Shown here piece by piece: positions 1-11,016 of a stretch of 62,002 nt of DNA. A program made the position numbers and the translations under genes. The notes beneath the pieces were generated by a model. The model searched no databases, was not told the DNA's origin, and saw only the letters and a list, made by a program, of their open reading frames with translations. How positions within the stretch are numbered: position 1 is the first letter of the stretch; each line of letters starts with the position of its first letter. This DNA is from Gammaproteobacteria bacterium 39-13 (lineage in GTDB: Bacteria; Pseudomonadota; Gammaproteobacteria; Berkiellales; Berkiellaceae): assembly GCA_001898235.1 (NCBI GenBank), contig MKTN01000012.1, forward strand, positions 1 to 62,002, written 5' to 3'.

Positions 1-34
1 TGCCAGGAAAACTCTATTTATGAAATGTGTCTTT

Positions 35-3000
35 TTAGGGGGAGTCTACGGGTGAAAATACCCCTTTTTCGTAACTTTTTTCTACAACTTTCATTAAAAA
101 TGGGATGTTTTCTTCAGAGGGATCATGAAGACAGTCTAAAATGGTTTTTTCAAAACTAATGTTAGATTGCGGTTGACGATGAAGTATATATTCGAAATTA
201 GTCATATTTCCTGCTAAAATTGCTTTTTGAAGCGGTGTTTGACCATCTGGGGTTGCAAAGTCAAACGCGCCAGCTTTATATCCCTCTAATGGGATTTTTA
301 GAGAGAGCATTGAAAGAATAGATTTTTGAGTATTAAGAGTATTTTTACGGTTAATGATTAAGTGGTGAATTTCTTCGGGGAACTGTTTTATCCATTTTTC
401 AAAATTATTTTGATTTTCTAATAATGCTAATGATGAAGATAAAATAAATTCACCATTAAGTTTCTGGTAAGCTTCAACTAGAGAATAGATAACTTGTTTT
501 TTATGCTTATTAAGCGAATTGAATTCAGGATACAATTTGTTGAAATTAATTTTGCTAAAATCATCCGTAGGATATTCTACAATATAATGAAATATTTTAT
601 TCATGACGTCGACACGAGTCGACAAATGCTTGAAGTGTGAAGCCTTATGTGCATGAACAGGTAAAATTTGTTGAGATAAATATCTCATTTTTTCTTCGCT
701 GTCCTCATTTAACCATATTAGCGGCTCCTTCTGTTGAGAAAGGAGTTGACAATCACCATTTATATATCTAATTTGCTCCATAAAAGATGAGTAGTCCTCT
801 GGCATTTTCTCTGGAGGATTTCCTCCTAATGGTGTACCGCGCGGACTTACCATCCAAATGCGAAGGTGAGATGTCGCTGAAGAGGTATTAATCGAATCAA
901 TAATTTTAGCAGCTTCCTTTTTGGTCATTATCACTGCATTAAGTTCTTTTGGATTTGTCTTAGAAGTTACCATCATAATAACTTCAATCGGTTTTGTATA
1001 ACCACTAAGAAATTGCTTTTGCTTATCATGTGTTTTTGCAAATTGCTCTGTAATATGAATATTTTCAGAGAAAGAAAAATTAGGCATGACATTGCCCGAT
1101 GTTAAAGCCTCATTTAATGATAGCAGGATGCCTGGTTTATTGGTGAGTCCTTCTTTGAGAGAAAACCCCTCGGATAAATTAGGATTGACGTTTTCTTCAA
1201 AAAATAATTGAACCTGCTCTAAATCTAATTCTTGCTGCATTTCATTTTCGAGTTCATTTTCAAGTTCAGCTTGTAAGTCAGTTTGAAATTCCATTTCGAA
1301 TCCGAGATGAGAAGTAGCTGTAGATGAATAGTCGCTTGATAGATTTTGTGCACTTTGTAATGATGTTTTTGGACAAGCTAATATACATTGTACTTTAACT
1401 TTTTCAAGAGCATTCTTTAGTGTTAATTCATCCTTTTCAGAAAGTGTTAACCCCGTTTTTTTAATCAATTCCTGCCAATTGGAATAAAAGCCACTTTCTA
1501 GGTTCTGTAAGTATAGCGTCGTATCTTGTAAGGTAGTAATGTCGCCAAAATTAATAAAGTGTTCTGGTTTGTAGGTATAAGTAAAATAATTTTCAAAATT
1601 TCTTAGAAGTTCAGATTTTTTTGAAGGATCCTTTGTTTCGTAAATTTTTTGTAATAGATTTTCTCGGATAACATTTTTAAATTTTTGTGGTGCGCTTCGT
1701 AAATGTACTTGTAGTGATTCTTGAATTTGATTGAGTTCAACAAGTTCTAATACAGAATTGAGATCTGAATCTTTGGGAGGGAGCGATAATTTGAGATAAT
1801 TTGGGCCTACAAGTGTGATTGATTGATCTTTGGCCACTTGGCGCATGCGCTTTACACCTTGTAGAAAGGCATATTTTGGTGTTTTTTCATTAACAGTAAC
1901 TAGCGCATGTGCATAAGCATCTTGCACAATATCTGTTCCTGTTGTGCGTACTTGATCGTAGTAAGTAAACCTTTGATCAGGGGGGCATTTTAGCCGTTTG
2001 CTAATCTCTGCCTCATTAGTCGTATCAAGTTTAATTTTTTCTTTATTTTTAATGTCAAAAGCGTATAGAATTTCCTCATCATTGTCATAATACAATACAT
2101 ATTGAATATGATTATTACTTACGCTTGTGAAATAATTTGCAATTTCTCGTGCTACATTTTCATTTGATATCCCTCTAAACAATGCTCCTACATCTATGAT
2201 TGCTTGAAGATGCTCAGCATTAGCTAATCGTGGTATAATTTCTTGGAGAAGGTTGAATGGATTATTCACACTCTCTAGAAAATGAACTTGTGTGTTCTTT
2301 TTTCTTAAAATATCGACAGTTTCGCCATCAGTACCAATACTTTCTTGTGGTTCAAAATGAAAGTCTTGATGCTGGGCGAGGTAGTTCCATGGCGTGCCAT
2401 CCATTCCTTGATTAGTTCTTGTCATTACGGCTGCATTTTGCGAGTCACTAGACAACACAGTGGGATTTATTTTTATTTGAGGAAGAATAACTTCTTTTAA
2501 GCAATATTTTTTGAATGCAGATGATTTGCGTAATGCTGTAAATGCGAGTTGGTAATATGTTTCATTTTTCTGCGCAAGCATTTCTAGGGTGATATTGCCA
2601 TCGATGAAAAATGATTCAAATTGAATACTGGCGAGTGTTTTATCAAAAGTAAGCGAGGGAGAGTCTAGTCTTTCGGTCTTAGCTTGTTCGAGGAAATCGT
2701 TAATAATTTCTCTCATCAAGTCATCAGGTAAATCGGTTTTTGCCGCCATCATCATTGTATAATTCATGTATTCAATGAAATGACCAAATCTAGCTCGTTC
2801 ATTAGGTGTATTATTTGATTTATAAGGGATCGGCAATACTTTACTAGCTACAGAAGTGGTTTTTTTAGAAGGGCCATAATGCTCAAATAATTTCTTTTGC
2901 AATGTAAACGGCAAAATATCTGATATTTGCTTTTTCAAAAAAGCAATTTCGTCTTTTTCACGTTGGTTTAAGGTAGAGAATTTGCCAAGAATTTCATCAG

Positions 3001-6000
3001 ATTTATTTAATAAATAATCAGATAGAAGAGCGCTATCTTCTTCGTTTAAGTTCAATTTTGCTACTGATTGTGCAATCGGGCTATCGGGATGGGTAACAAT
3101 ATTCTCTGCTAGCTTTATAAGTATAAGTTGCCATAATTCAGCTGGAGTGATTGGTATATTGTTTTGTAAGATATCAAATAATGATGTGTTAGGTATATTA
3201 AGAATATCTTCTAGCTGAATATGTTGGAAGAAATAGAAAAGCTCTACTTCAAGTTTGATATCTTCTTTAGGAATATCAATAGGTAATCCAAGGGTATAGT
3301 TCAAAAGCTTTTTAGGATCAAGCTCATCATGGATCTCATCAATAATTCTATCGCCACGCTGCTTAATCATAATTAACGTTTTATCTAACCATTTAATTTG
3401 TCGTTCCCATTCCTGAAGCGCCTTTTTAGATTTTTCTACATCTTCAGTCGGTATCGGAGGACAGAGCAAAAGCTCCAAATATTTTAATTCAAGAGATTGA
3501 AGGCTTTCTCCTGAAGTGACAAGATATTTTTTACCCACCATAACTTGATGAAATTGATGATAAATTTGTTTTAAATCTTCACTAGTCGAAGGCGAATTAC
3601 GATCAAATTGGAAAGGGATAGCTTCTTGATTAAATAATTTAAGCGAAGTTGCATTCAGATCAGCATAGTTAGTATTAAATAGACTGCTTTTGACCTGGTG
3701 AATAACGAGATTTGTCCCATTTGCCTTTTTTATAGCTGCAAGTGGGCTTAGCACCTTACTTTTACCTGCGCCCATTGCTAGACGAATTATTTCATTTTTA
3801 AATTCAAGCGTTTGAGGATCGGCTTGTAGTAGTATTTCTAGATATTTGATAGATTGTGGAAAAACGAGAAAACCTTCTTCCTTTTGGAAAAATTGTATTT
3901 CTGGCTGAGAAGCGAAATCAGCTAGATTTTCTTCAGTTAAGCATGTGCCGAGTTCAGCAAACGCACTTTCATATTCAGGGGTATTGATTTCATATTTGCG
4001 ACACTTCTCAAGTGCTTTTTTCTTTCTTTCATACCCTTTAGTTAAAATGGATAAATAAATGAAATCTGAAATGTCTTGATGTAATTTAGAAATATTTTCA
4101 TCACTCAATCCTGTTGCCTTCTGATATTCGTTTTTATCTGATAAGACATATAATCGATAGATATCTCGTATATCCAATTTTTGTCTGGATTGACCAAAAT
4201 GCTGTAAATCAAACATGAGTTTATCATATGGATCGCTAGGGCCAAGATTGGCAAGGGCTAAAATATTTTTTTCAAGCTCAGCAAGTCTTTCATGCGCAGA
4301 ATAAGAAAATTGCTTTGTTTCTTCTTCAATTTTTTCTCTTATTTTATCAGCGTTAAGATATTTGAGTGTTAACTGTTGAACTTTTATATTAAATTCATTA
4401 CGCATTCTGCCGATTTCTTGATCTAATGCAGTAATCTCAGGAAAATCGGTTTCAAAGGATTTGCTATCAGGATATTTTTCTTTAATTAAACTTTGAATTT
4501 TTTCTTCAAGTTGAATTCGTTCGTTTTTATATTCTGCGATAAATTCAACCATATTTGCTTTAATAACAAATTCTGGCGTATCTAAGTCTTTGTGCGAAAA
4601 AGTTGTGGGTCTTATTGTATTCGTTGTAGGCAGGGATTGATATGAATCAGGTGTTTTATAAATTTGTTGAATTTTTAATTTTTTCAACGAAGTCATAGGT
4701 AAAGAAAGATTAATGTTGTTGGCGCATGAAAATATTTGTTCTACAAACAAGCTCGTTTGAGAATAATTATCATATTCAGGAAGAGAATAAGTCGCGAAAT
4801 CTTCTGGAGAATGAAGTGCCTTTAATAATATCCCAGCAAAATGAGGTATGAGAGACCTAGCGTTCTGAGAGCTTAATTGGGCGGTAGCTAAAATGGCATT
4901 TTCGCAAAAATGCTTCAGCTGTTGTTTTTCTAAGCTATCTTCATTCATTCTAGCGAGGCGGTAGTAGTGCATAAAATTAGTTATGAAATCATGATCTGTC
5001 ATTCCCGGTGTTGGTAAGACCATTTGCAATGTTGGTTTTGCTAATAAACTTACGACCTCGAAAGAGGAAGTTATTTCTTCTGAAGTGCTTTCAAACGTTC
5101 TAGGCGTGATAACGGGCAATAGCACATTGTCAATTGAAGAGGCAAATCGAGTAACTTTTTTAGTTTTCTTGAGTTTTTCTTCAACCTGTAATTGTCGCTG
5201 TACTAATGATGGTTTAGTGTTGTTTTGTTCCCTAAGATAAGCTAACTCTTTAGCAAGCTTTTCTGCTCTCAACTGTCTAAATCTTGTTCCAAGAGGGCCT
5301 TTTGCTTTCTTTTTAAAATGAATAAGGCTCAACATCTCAAGTTCTTGATCATTAGCTAATAGCATACGTGAGGGAATATTTCTTTTTATATGATGATATT
5401 GATAAAGGTTTTTTTCAATTTCACCATTTAGGTTAGTGAAGAATTTTTGGATATTTTTGTTATGTTTTTCTTGATATAAATCTGATTTTGAATTTGTTTT
5501 TTCTTGAACGTTTTTTTCAAGATTAAATTTATTTCCTTTGGCTAAATGATGGCTTATTAATGATAATGTATGCGCTCTAACAGCAATGTATTTTGGGTTG
5601 CTAATTTTTGCTTCATCGGGAGAACGTGGAACACCATGAATAATTTTTTCAATTATTTCAATTTCTTTTTGTGTCCCTTTTAAACCACCTTTATTGATAA
5701 TCTGATTAATATATTGCAATGCGGTATCTGGATCATATTGACAAAGACAAAGGTAGGATAAGTATAGCGCTTCATGAGTATCTTGTGCTTTAAATTGATT
5801 CAGGTTTTTATCAATCGCTATGGTAAAATAAGATTCGCTAGCAACATAATTCCATGGTTTATTAAGAGATAATTCTTGAATATCTTCTTGTTTATCATCC
5901 TTTTTATTGATGGTATCTTCTTTTATTTTCTGATGATTATCAAAAGAAAAATTAAAATAGGCTGTATGATACATGCTGTCTATGCTTTTGAAAGTTTGGT

Positions 6001-9000
6001 CATCTTTTTTGACATAAAATTCTTGAAAAGGAATAAGAGCGATTTCTTCTTTATTTATCTTATGTTCAAAAATAAGGGGTGCTTTAAGATGAGGTAAAGG
6101 ATTATTTTGGTTGGGCTTTAATATAAGTTGTGGATCATGACTAAGCGTGAATTCCCATTGCTTTTCTTGATTAACACCATGAAGCTCTAGATTATACCGT
6201 GGAAAATAAATTTTTACCTCAGGGCCTTGAATAGAATCATTTTCCTTAATTAAAATTTCAATCATCGATGGATCTTCAAACTGAGAGAATAGGCTATATA
6301 GTTCTTCAATTGTAGTATTATCTAATTTATCTTGTGCCCCTTGTAGATTAAGGAGGGCATACCCTGTCTCATTAAGATTTTCATCGAGCTCCTTAATATT
6401 ATTTTCTGTTGTAATAAAATATTTTTTTTCTGATCTTTCAATTAGACTTTCTCCCGTTTTTCCTTGCCAATAGCGTGTAGAGGCATCAAAAAAGGATTTA
6501 GGTAATGCAAATGCTTGTTCTTGAGCGCCCAGGTTACTGGTAGAAGGATCCTTCGGATTCTTCTTATCCACTAAAGTTTGCAATTCGAATATAATTTCTT
6601 TTCCATTGACTGCTTTTGAGCAATGATAAGCAAATGGTTTGGATAAATGAGGGGTTTCTATAAAATAACCTTTATTGTCATCATTTATTATTTTAAATTG
6701 CTTGGCTACGGTACCACTTTCTGAATGCACAATTGGAGTGACGGTAGAGGCTAGTGCAGTTTTGCCATAAAAATCCTGGTATAAAGGAGTTGCTGCTAGT
6801 GTAAATGGAATTTTGCTGATAAGTTCTCCTTTAATTCTGATCTCCCCAGTATTTAAATCAAAGTTAACAATAGTGTTGTCTTTTTCATCTTTTACAGTAT
6901 AAAAAGGAAAATTATTTTCCCATATAGCTGATACAGGTAGTTCATTTGTCCCTTGGCTTTTTTGCCAACGAGTAATGAATGAAGGGATCTTTTCTTGATT
7001 TTTTTTAAATAATTCAACTATCTCTTTTCTAAGTTCGGCATCTTGATTGATGGCTTCAGCTGTCAAAGCTGGTAACTCTCGTAGTGTAGTTTTATAGTTT
7101 AAATAATGCTGAAAGACATTAAAAAGTGTTTCCTCGTTAGGGGAGTGCTGTTGCTTAAGAAGTTGTAAACATGTTTTAATATAAGTGAATGAAAGTGTGG
7201 TTTGAGATGCTATAGTTAAATTTTGGTAAGCAATTTTCTCTATATTGTTTTTCAATTCAGACAAATGAGTTGTTGAGAGATTATCATAAGGTGAGAGCTG
7301 GCTATTAAAGAAATATTGATGAAATGCATATTTTAGTTGGTAAAAGAAAATAGCAGTTTCTGAAATTTCTCCTTCTTTTGTATAATAGGTAATTCCCTGT
7401 TCAATGAATTCATTTATTTTATCGAATATTTTAGGGTTTGTTTCTAAGGATTTCAACAATAATCCAGGTTGAAATATATTTTTCTCAAAATAAAGCTGAT
7501 ACTCTTTTTGACTGAGTAATTCGATATTTTCACTAAAAAAATCAATGGTTGCCATAATTTGCAAACTTGGGGAAGAGCGTAAATTCCACATCGCTTTATT
7601 AATGAAGCTTTGTTTTGCTGAGAGTTTTTGACTGGTATCTTCTTGGGGGCCATTGGGTTGGGAATAAATAAAATTTGGATGAAACAATATATTCCTTTCT
7701 TTTTCATAATCATGAATTTGAAATGAATATTCCTTTCCCAATGGTTTAAAAATATATTCTGCATCACCGAAATCTGCTTCCAATGCAGCGGTGACATTTT
7801 TATTTTCAATGGAATGTCCCCATTCCATCAATTTAGCGTTAAGTTTTTTAGAACTTGACTGATTGCCATAAGATACAGTTTTATGGCTTGCATAAATATT
7901 GATGCTGGATTCTGTAGGATTTGTTTCAATAGACTTTAATATAGAATAGTCAAACTCTTTTAAGAAGTTATCGATTTGTTTGCTAAAATTTTCTGCATTT
8001 CTTTTTAAGGTTATCATTTCTAAAATATCATAAAATTCTTCAGGAGTTGTTTGTTCATTTAAGAATTCAATGAGAGCAACTTCATTACATAAGTCCTTTT
8101 CTTTTAATACAGCGATTTCTTCTGTAGTAAAACGCTTTGGGGCTTCTTTATCGAATATTTCTGTTAAGAATTTTTTTAAGCTATTTTCATGTGGGTGTTC
8201 CTTAATTAACCTGCTATAGACCTTCAAATGATCAAAAGCGATCTTGATTGATTCCTCAGCTGCATTTATTTGGATAAGTTTTTGATCAAATTTTTGATCT
8301 TTGGTCTCCAAAAATGAATTGTTATTTAGATCTCCCAGCATTGACTTATGATAAAAACTCCAAAAGGGGATGATTGAACCTTTAGGGCTTTTGATTGCTT
8401 GTGTTGCACATAGTCTGATGGCAGTTTGTGCATTCAATAAAGTAATAACTCGTTTAGGCCCAACTGATTGTTGAGGATCGATATGCTGGCAACTTTCACC
8501 ATATAATATTAATAGCGCCGAGATGTTTTGTATAAATTTTGTCGCATCTTTAGGTTGCATTTTTGCATAATCATTTATATTTAATGATAATCCAAATAAA
8601 AAATTATCAATACTGTCAACAAGCGCTTCATGATGCTGTGATTGTTTAAAGCCTTGGATAGCTTGGATAAAGTGCTGAATATGCTCTTGCGAATAAGATT
8701 CAACATTTACAGCTTCTGGCAATTTTTCTTGAGGGGGAGTATATTTCAATGGCGTTGGTTTAAGGAAGTTAGTCTCACTTGCGTTAGTAAACGTTTGTAC
8801 CGTTTTAGCTTTTTCTGCTAATGTGAGATCTAATACTATCGGAGTGATTTCTGGCTGCGTAGATGGCAAGGAAGTAATAATCCTTCTAATGAGGCTATAA
8901 GTTTCTTCAATTACTTCTTCAGGTAATAAAGTAGGATCTTTCTCAATAATTCTTGCTAAATTTTCAATAGCTAATTTAATTTGTTCAACATCTTTGTTGT

Positions 9001-10858
9001 TCAAAGTATAAGTTTGCTGGGAAAATTTTTCGATTGAATATTTTTTTAAACAAAAAATGAAGGTCCTTGCAGTAAGAGGATTGGGCATAGCGCCTTTGAT
9101 TAATTCATGCAGTACCTTTTCAGTGCAGGTACCAGAACGTTGCCCCATCGTTATGATTTCTTTGAAGCTAAGATCTACTTCGCGCGGATCAATCGCTTTA
9201 CCATCAAGATAAGCAATACTCGCAATAGCTTCATGATATAATCTATCAGCATTATACACTCTATTTCTTGTAATATCGTAATTTCTTATTCTACTTTCAA
9301 CTCTAGGTTTCGTTATTTCGGTAATGAAGAATTTGAGATTTTCCAACGTAACTGAGTTTTTTGGGATCTGAAACGCAGCGACAGGGATGTATCTATCTTT
9401 GTCTGCGCTTGGAATTTTAATGTGATTATCTAAGCCGGCACCTGAATTGTAAATCAAGAATACAATATTGCCATCTTTGTCTTTTCGAAATTCATAGACC
9501 ATGGCATGACCAGAAGGCTCTCCGGACCATCCCCCAGGAAAGAAAATACTCTTCTCATTTACACCTTCTGGCATATCTTGAATTTTTTGTGCGATCCCAT
9601 GTGCAAAGTCAAGATATTTTTCTTTGCGTTCTTCTTCTGGGACAAACATAATGTCTTCTGTTAGAGTATTGATGCCTTCAACTATAACAAGCATTTCATT
9701 TAATTTTTCTTCTAAACGTTCAATTTGAGAAAGTTGTAGTAATTGTGGGGGGAAGCTAGTTTTTCCCTGCTTTATTTCAGAAATAAAATGACTGAGAAAT
9801 GTAATCGTATTTTTAAACTCTTCTCCTTCTAAGGTTCTAGTGCCAATAAGATGTGCATCATTATTAATATGAGAAAATAATTTTAATGAGAGTGGTGTTT
9901 CTTGAGTCTCTTCCTCTGAAGGAATATGAGTATATTCCTCAAATTGAGGTTCAATTTTTTTGATGCGTATAGGAGGAGCGTAAGATGTTCGCAATTTTTC
10001 TAAATCAATTTCCTCATCCAAAGGGTTAATTTTTTTCACCACAAGGGAGGGTTGGATATCTTGTGTCGAATTTTGTGTGATTGATTTTTTTTCAAGAATA
10101 GCTACGATGTTTTGATCTATATCTTTTTCTTTTGCTATGTCCAGAGCAGTTTTTCGTCCCTTTTTTCTATCTACATCTATTTCTTCTCTAGATAAGAGTA
10201 TTTCTATTATTTTTGGATCTGCATCGCTATCTAGCGCATATATTAAGGGGGTGCCATACATGAAATTATCTTGGTTGATATCAAGCGTTGAATTTGAAAG
10301 GAGCATCTCTACAAGCTCAGGATTACCACTGTTAATCGCATACATAAGCGGCGTCTTTGACATGTAATCTTGCTGATTAATATCAATTCCTGCTTCAATA
10401 AAGGTTTTGATGATGTCTATGGAGGCTTTATTCTCTATTGCTTGACTAATAAGATTTTTACCTAGTCCATCGACTTCTTTATCAAAATTTATATCTTTTT
10501 TTTGAAGTAAAGCTTTGATAATTTCTATGTCAGACTTAAAAGCTAGGGCCATTTCTAAAGGCCTGCCATATAGCAAAGAAGATGTGAATTCGGCATTTAA
10601 TGCAATTAAGCCTTTAACGAGTTCTAGATTTGCGTGTAATAGAGCGTGGTGTAAAAGGGTATTCCCAGTGTTATCAGTTAAATTAACATTTTGCTTTGAT
10701 AGGACTTCATTTGCGAGCTCTGTGGGGATGATAAAGCTTTTTTTGTTTTTAGTGTCCAAAAGGGTGTTTAATAGTTCGATTTGTTCACGGGTCATTCCAA
10801 TCATGGATTGCTCTTTATATCTGGTTTTATAGCTATATGATGAGACTTGCAGAGTCAT
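35..10858 (-). CDS. Giant ankyrin-repeat protein with DUF3638/DUF3645-like helicase-type ATPase core
   Basis: This is a 3607-residue, apparently cytosolic protein with no signal peptide. Ankyrin-like repeats occupy about residues 60-255 (TGNTLLHHALL, SKTPLMYAIN, GTPLIYAL), and another lies near 3535 (PDGQTPLQKAI). Residues about 430-600 hold a conserved His/Cys region (FPGGWSGEPSGHAM with His451, NSGAG, QRSGTC with Cys578) that could be a permuted papain-like hydrolase. The core at 2340-3020 carries a Walker A motif (MGAGKS, 2362-2367), a DEAH-like motif (DEIHDE, 2507-2512), an IDVGALFRGISNE block, TTGTD (2974-2976) and a motif-VI-like KRMRQ (Met3005). This order matches my memory of the DUF3638/DUF3645 family found in fungi and chlamydia-like bacteria. 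A Glu/Gln-rich coiled coil follows near 3150. The first ATG has no clear ribosome site; Met19 (MIGMTREQ), preceded by AAAGAG, is an alternative start. Role unknown; a host-directed effector is an inference. The family call is moderately sure. Confidence 0.85.
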   Translation of the reverse strand: MTLQVSSYSYKTRYKEQSMIGMTREQIELLNTLLDTKNKKSFIIPTELANEVLSKQNVNLTDNTGNTLLHHALLHANLELVKGLIALNAEFTSSLLYGRPLEMALAFKSDIEIIKALLQKKDINFDKEVDGLGKNLISQAIENKASIDIIKTFIEAGIDINQQDYMSKTPLMYAINSGNPELVEMLLSNSTLDINQDNFMYGTPLIYALDSDADPKIIEILLSREEIDVDRKKGRKTALDIAKEKDIDQNIVAILEKKSITQNSTQDIQPSLVVKKINPLDEEIDLEKLRTSYAPPIRIKKIEPQFEEYTHIPSEEETQETPLSLKLFSHINNDAHLIGTRTLEGEEFKNTITFLSHFISEIKQGKTSFPPQLLQLSQIERLEEKLNEMLVIVEGINTLTEDIMFVPEEERKEKYLDFAHGIAQKIQDMPEGVNEKSIFFPGGWSGEPSGHAMVYEFRKDKDGNIVFLIYNSGAGLDNHIKIPSADKDRYIPVAAFQIPKNSVTLENLKFFITEITKPRVESRIRNYDITRNRVYNADRLYHEAIASIAYLDGKAIDPREVDLSFKEIITMGQRSGTCTEKVLHELIKGAMPNPLTARTFIFCLKKYSIEKFSQQTYTLNNKDVEQIKLAIENLARIIEKDPTLLPEEVIEETYSLIRRIITSLPSTQPEITPIVLDLTLAEKAKTVQTFTNASETNFLKPTPLKYTPPQEKLPEAVNVESYSQEHIQHFIQAIQGFKQSQHHEALVDSIDNFLFGLSLNINDYAKMQPKDATKFIQNISALLILYGESCQHIDPQQSVGPKRVITLLNAQTAIRLCATQAIKSPKGSIIPFWSFYHKSMLGDLNNNSFLETKDQKFDQKLIQINAAEESIKIAFDHLKVYSRLIKEHPHENSLKKFLTEIFDKEAPKRFTTEEIAVLKEKDLCNEVALIEFLNEQTTPEEFYDILEMITLKRNAENFSKQIDNFLKEFDYSILKSIETNPTESSINIYASHKTVSYGNQSSSKKLNAKLMEWGHSIENKNVTAALEADFGDAEYIFKPLGKEYSFQIHDYEKERNILFHPNFIYSQPNGPQEDTSQKLSAKQSFINKAMWNLRSSPSLQIMATIDFFSENIELLSQKEYQLYFEKNIFQPGLLLKSLETNPKIFDKINEFIEQGITYYTKEGEISETAIFFYQLKYAFHQYFFNSQLSPYDNLSTTHLSELKNNIEKIAYQNLTIASQTTLSFTYIKTCLQLLKQQHSPNEETLFNVFQHYLNYKTTLRELPALTAEAINQDAELRKEIVELFKKNQEKIPSFITRWQKSQGTNELPVSAIWENNFPFYTVKDEKDNTIVNFDLNTGEIRIKGELISKIPFTLAATPLYQDFYGKTALASTVTPIVHSESGTVAKQFKIINDDNKGYFIETPHLSKPFAYHCSKAVNGKEIIFELQTLVDKKNPKDPSTSNLGAQEQAFALPKSFFDASTRYWQGKTGESLIERSEKKYFITTENNIKELDENLNETGYALLNLQGAQDKLDNTTIEELYSLFSQFEDPSMIEILIKENDSIQGPEVKIYFPRYNLELHGVNQEKQWEFTLSHDPQLILKPNQNNPLPHLKAPLIFEHKINKEEIALIPFQEFYVKKDDQTFKSIDSMYHTAYFNFSFDNHQKIKEDTINKKDDKQEDIQELSLNKPWNYVASESYFTIAIDKNLNQFKAQDTHEALYLSYLCLCQYDPDTALQYINQIINKGGLKGTQKEIEIIEKIIHGVPRSPDEAKISNPKYIAVRAHTLSLISHHLAKGNKFNLEKNVQEKTNSKSDLYQEKHNKNIQKFFTNLNGEIEKNLYQYHHIKRNIPSRMLLANDQELEMLSLIHFKKKAKGPLGTRFRQLRAEKLAKELAYLREQNNTKPSLVQRQLQVEEKLKKTKKVTRFASSIDNVLLPVITPRTFESTSEEITSSFEVVSLLAKPTLQMVLPTPGMTDHDFITNFMHYYRLARMNEDSLEKQQLKHFCENAILATAQLSSQNARSLIPHFAGILLKALHSPEDFATYSLPEYDNYSQTSLFVEQIFSCANNINLSLPMTSLKKLKIQQIYKTPDSYQSLPTTNTIRPTTFSHKDLDTPEFVIKANMVEFIAEYKNERIQLEEKIQSLIKEKYPDSKSFETDFPEITALDQEIGRMRNEFNIKVQQLTLKYLNADKIREKIEEETKQFSYSAHERLAELEKNILALANLGPSDPYDKLMFDLQHFGQSRQKLDIRDIYRLYVLSDKNEYQKATGLSDENISKLHQDISDFIYLSILTKGYERKKKALEKCRKYEINTPEYESAFAELGTCLTEENLADFASQPEIQFFQKEEGFLVFPQSIKYLEILLQADPQTLEFKNEIIRLAMGAGKSKVLSPLAAIKKANGTNLVIHQVKSSLFNTNYADLNATSLKLFNQEAIPFQFDRNSPSTSEDLKQIYHQFHQVMVGKKYLVTSGESLQSLELKYLELLLCPPIPTEDVEKSKKALQEWERQIKWLDKTLIMIKQRGDRIIDEIHDELDPKKLLNYTLGLPIDIPKEDIKLEVELFYFFQHIQLEDILNIPNTSLFDILQNNIPITPAELWQLILIKLAENIVTHPDSPIAQSVAKLNLNEEDSALLSDYLLNKSDEILGKFSTLNQREKDEIAFLKKQISDILPFTLQKKLFEHYGPSKKTTSVASKVLPIPYKSNNTPNERARFGHFIEYMNYTMMMAAKTDLPDDLMREIINDFLEQAKTERLDSPSLTFDKTLASIQFESFFIDGNITLEMLAQKNETYYQLAFTALRKSSAFKKYCLKEVILPQIKINPTVLSSDSQNAAVMTRTNQGMDGTPWNYLAQHQDFHFEPQESIGTDGETVDILRKKNTQVHFLESVNNPFNLLQEIIPRLANAEHLQAIIDVGALFRGISNENVAREIANYFTSVSNNHIQYVLYYDNDEEILYAFDIKNKEKIKLDTTNEAEISKRLKCPPDQRFTYYDQVRTTGTDIVQDAYAHALVTVNEKTPKYAFLQGVKRMRQVAKDQSITLVGPNYLKLSLPPKDSDLNSVLELVELNQIQESLQVHLRSAPQKFKNVIRENLLQKIYETKDPSKKSELLRNFENYFTYTYKPEHFINFGDITTLQDTTLYLQNLESGFYSNWQELIKKTGLTLSEKDELTLKNALEKVKVQCILACPKTSLQSAQNLSSDYSSTATSHLGFEMEFQTDLQAELENELENEMQQELDLEQVQLFFEENVNPNLSEGFSLKEGLTNKPGILLSLNEALTSGNVMPNFSFSENIHITEQFAKTHDKQKQFLSGYTKPIEVIMMVTSKTNPKELNAVIMTKKEAAKIIDSINTSSATSHLRIWMVSPRGTPLGGNPPEKMPEDYSSFMEQIRYINGDCQLLSQQKEPLIWLNEDSEEKMRYLSQQILPVHAHKASHFKHLSTRVDVMNKIFHYIVEYPTDDFSKINFNKLYPEFNSLNKHKKQVIYSLVEAYQKLNGEFILSSSLALLENQNNFEKWIKQFPEEIHHLIINRKNTLNTQKSILSMLSLKIPLEGYKAGAFDFATPDGQTPLQKAILAGNMTNFEYILHRQPQSNISFEKTILDCLHDPSEENIPFLMKVVEKSYEKGVFSPVDSP

Positions 10859-11016
10859 ACTTTTGTTCAGTTTTTATAAGTAAAGCCTTTTAAAGGAATT
10901 GCACGATTCCTAAGGCAGGAATAAGAAGCAGAATGAGTGACCAAATGGAGGAGCCCTAAGGACAAAGGGCACACAAGTTAAGAGATAGCTGTAAATGAAC
11001 TGGATGAAAGGTATTT

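Noticed and set aside
5876-6097. 73-codon frame opposite the giant gene
   Set aside because: It is antisense to conserved coding sequence, Phe/Ile/Lys-rich as expected from AT-rich shadow frames, and has no ribosome site.
7453-7809. 118-codon frame on the same strand as the giant gene in another frame
   Set aside because: It lies wholly inside the long uninterrupted frame. The giant frame is intact, so no frameshift explanation is needed.
10137-10832. Two plus-strand frames over the ankyrin N-terminus
   Set aside because: They mirror the ankyrin repeats on the opposite strand and have no independent support.
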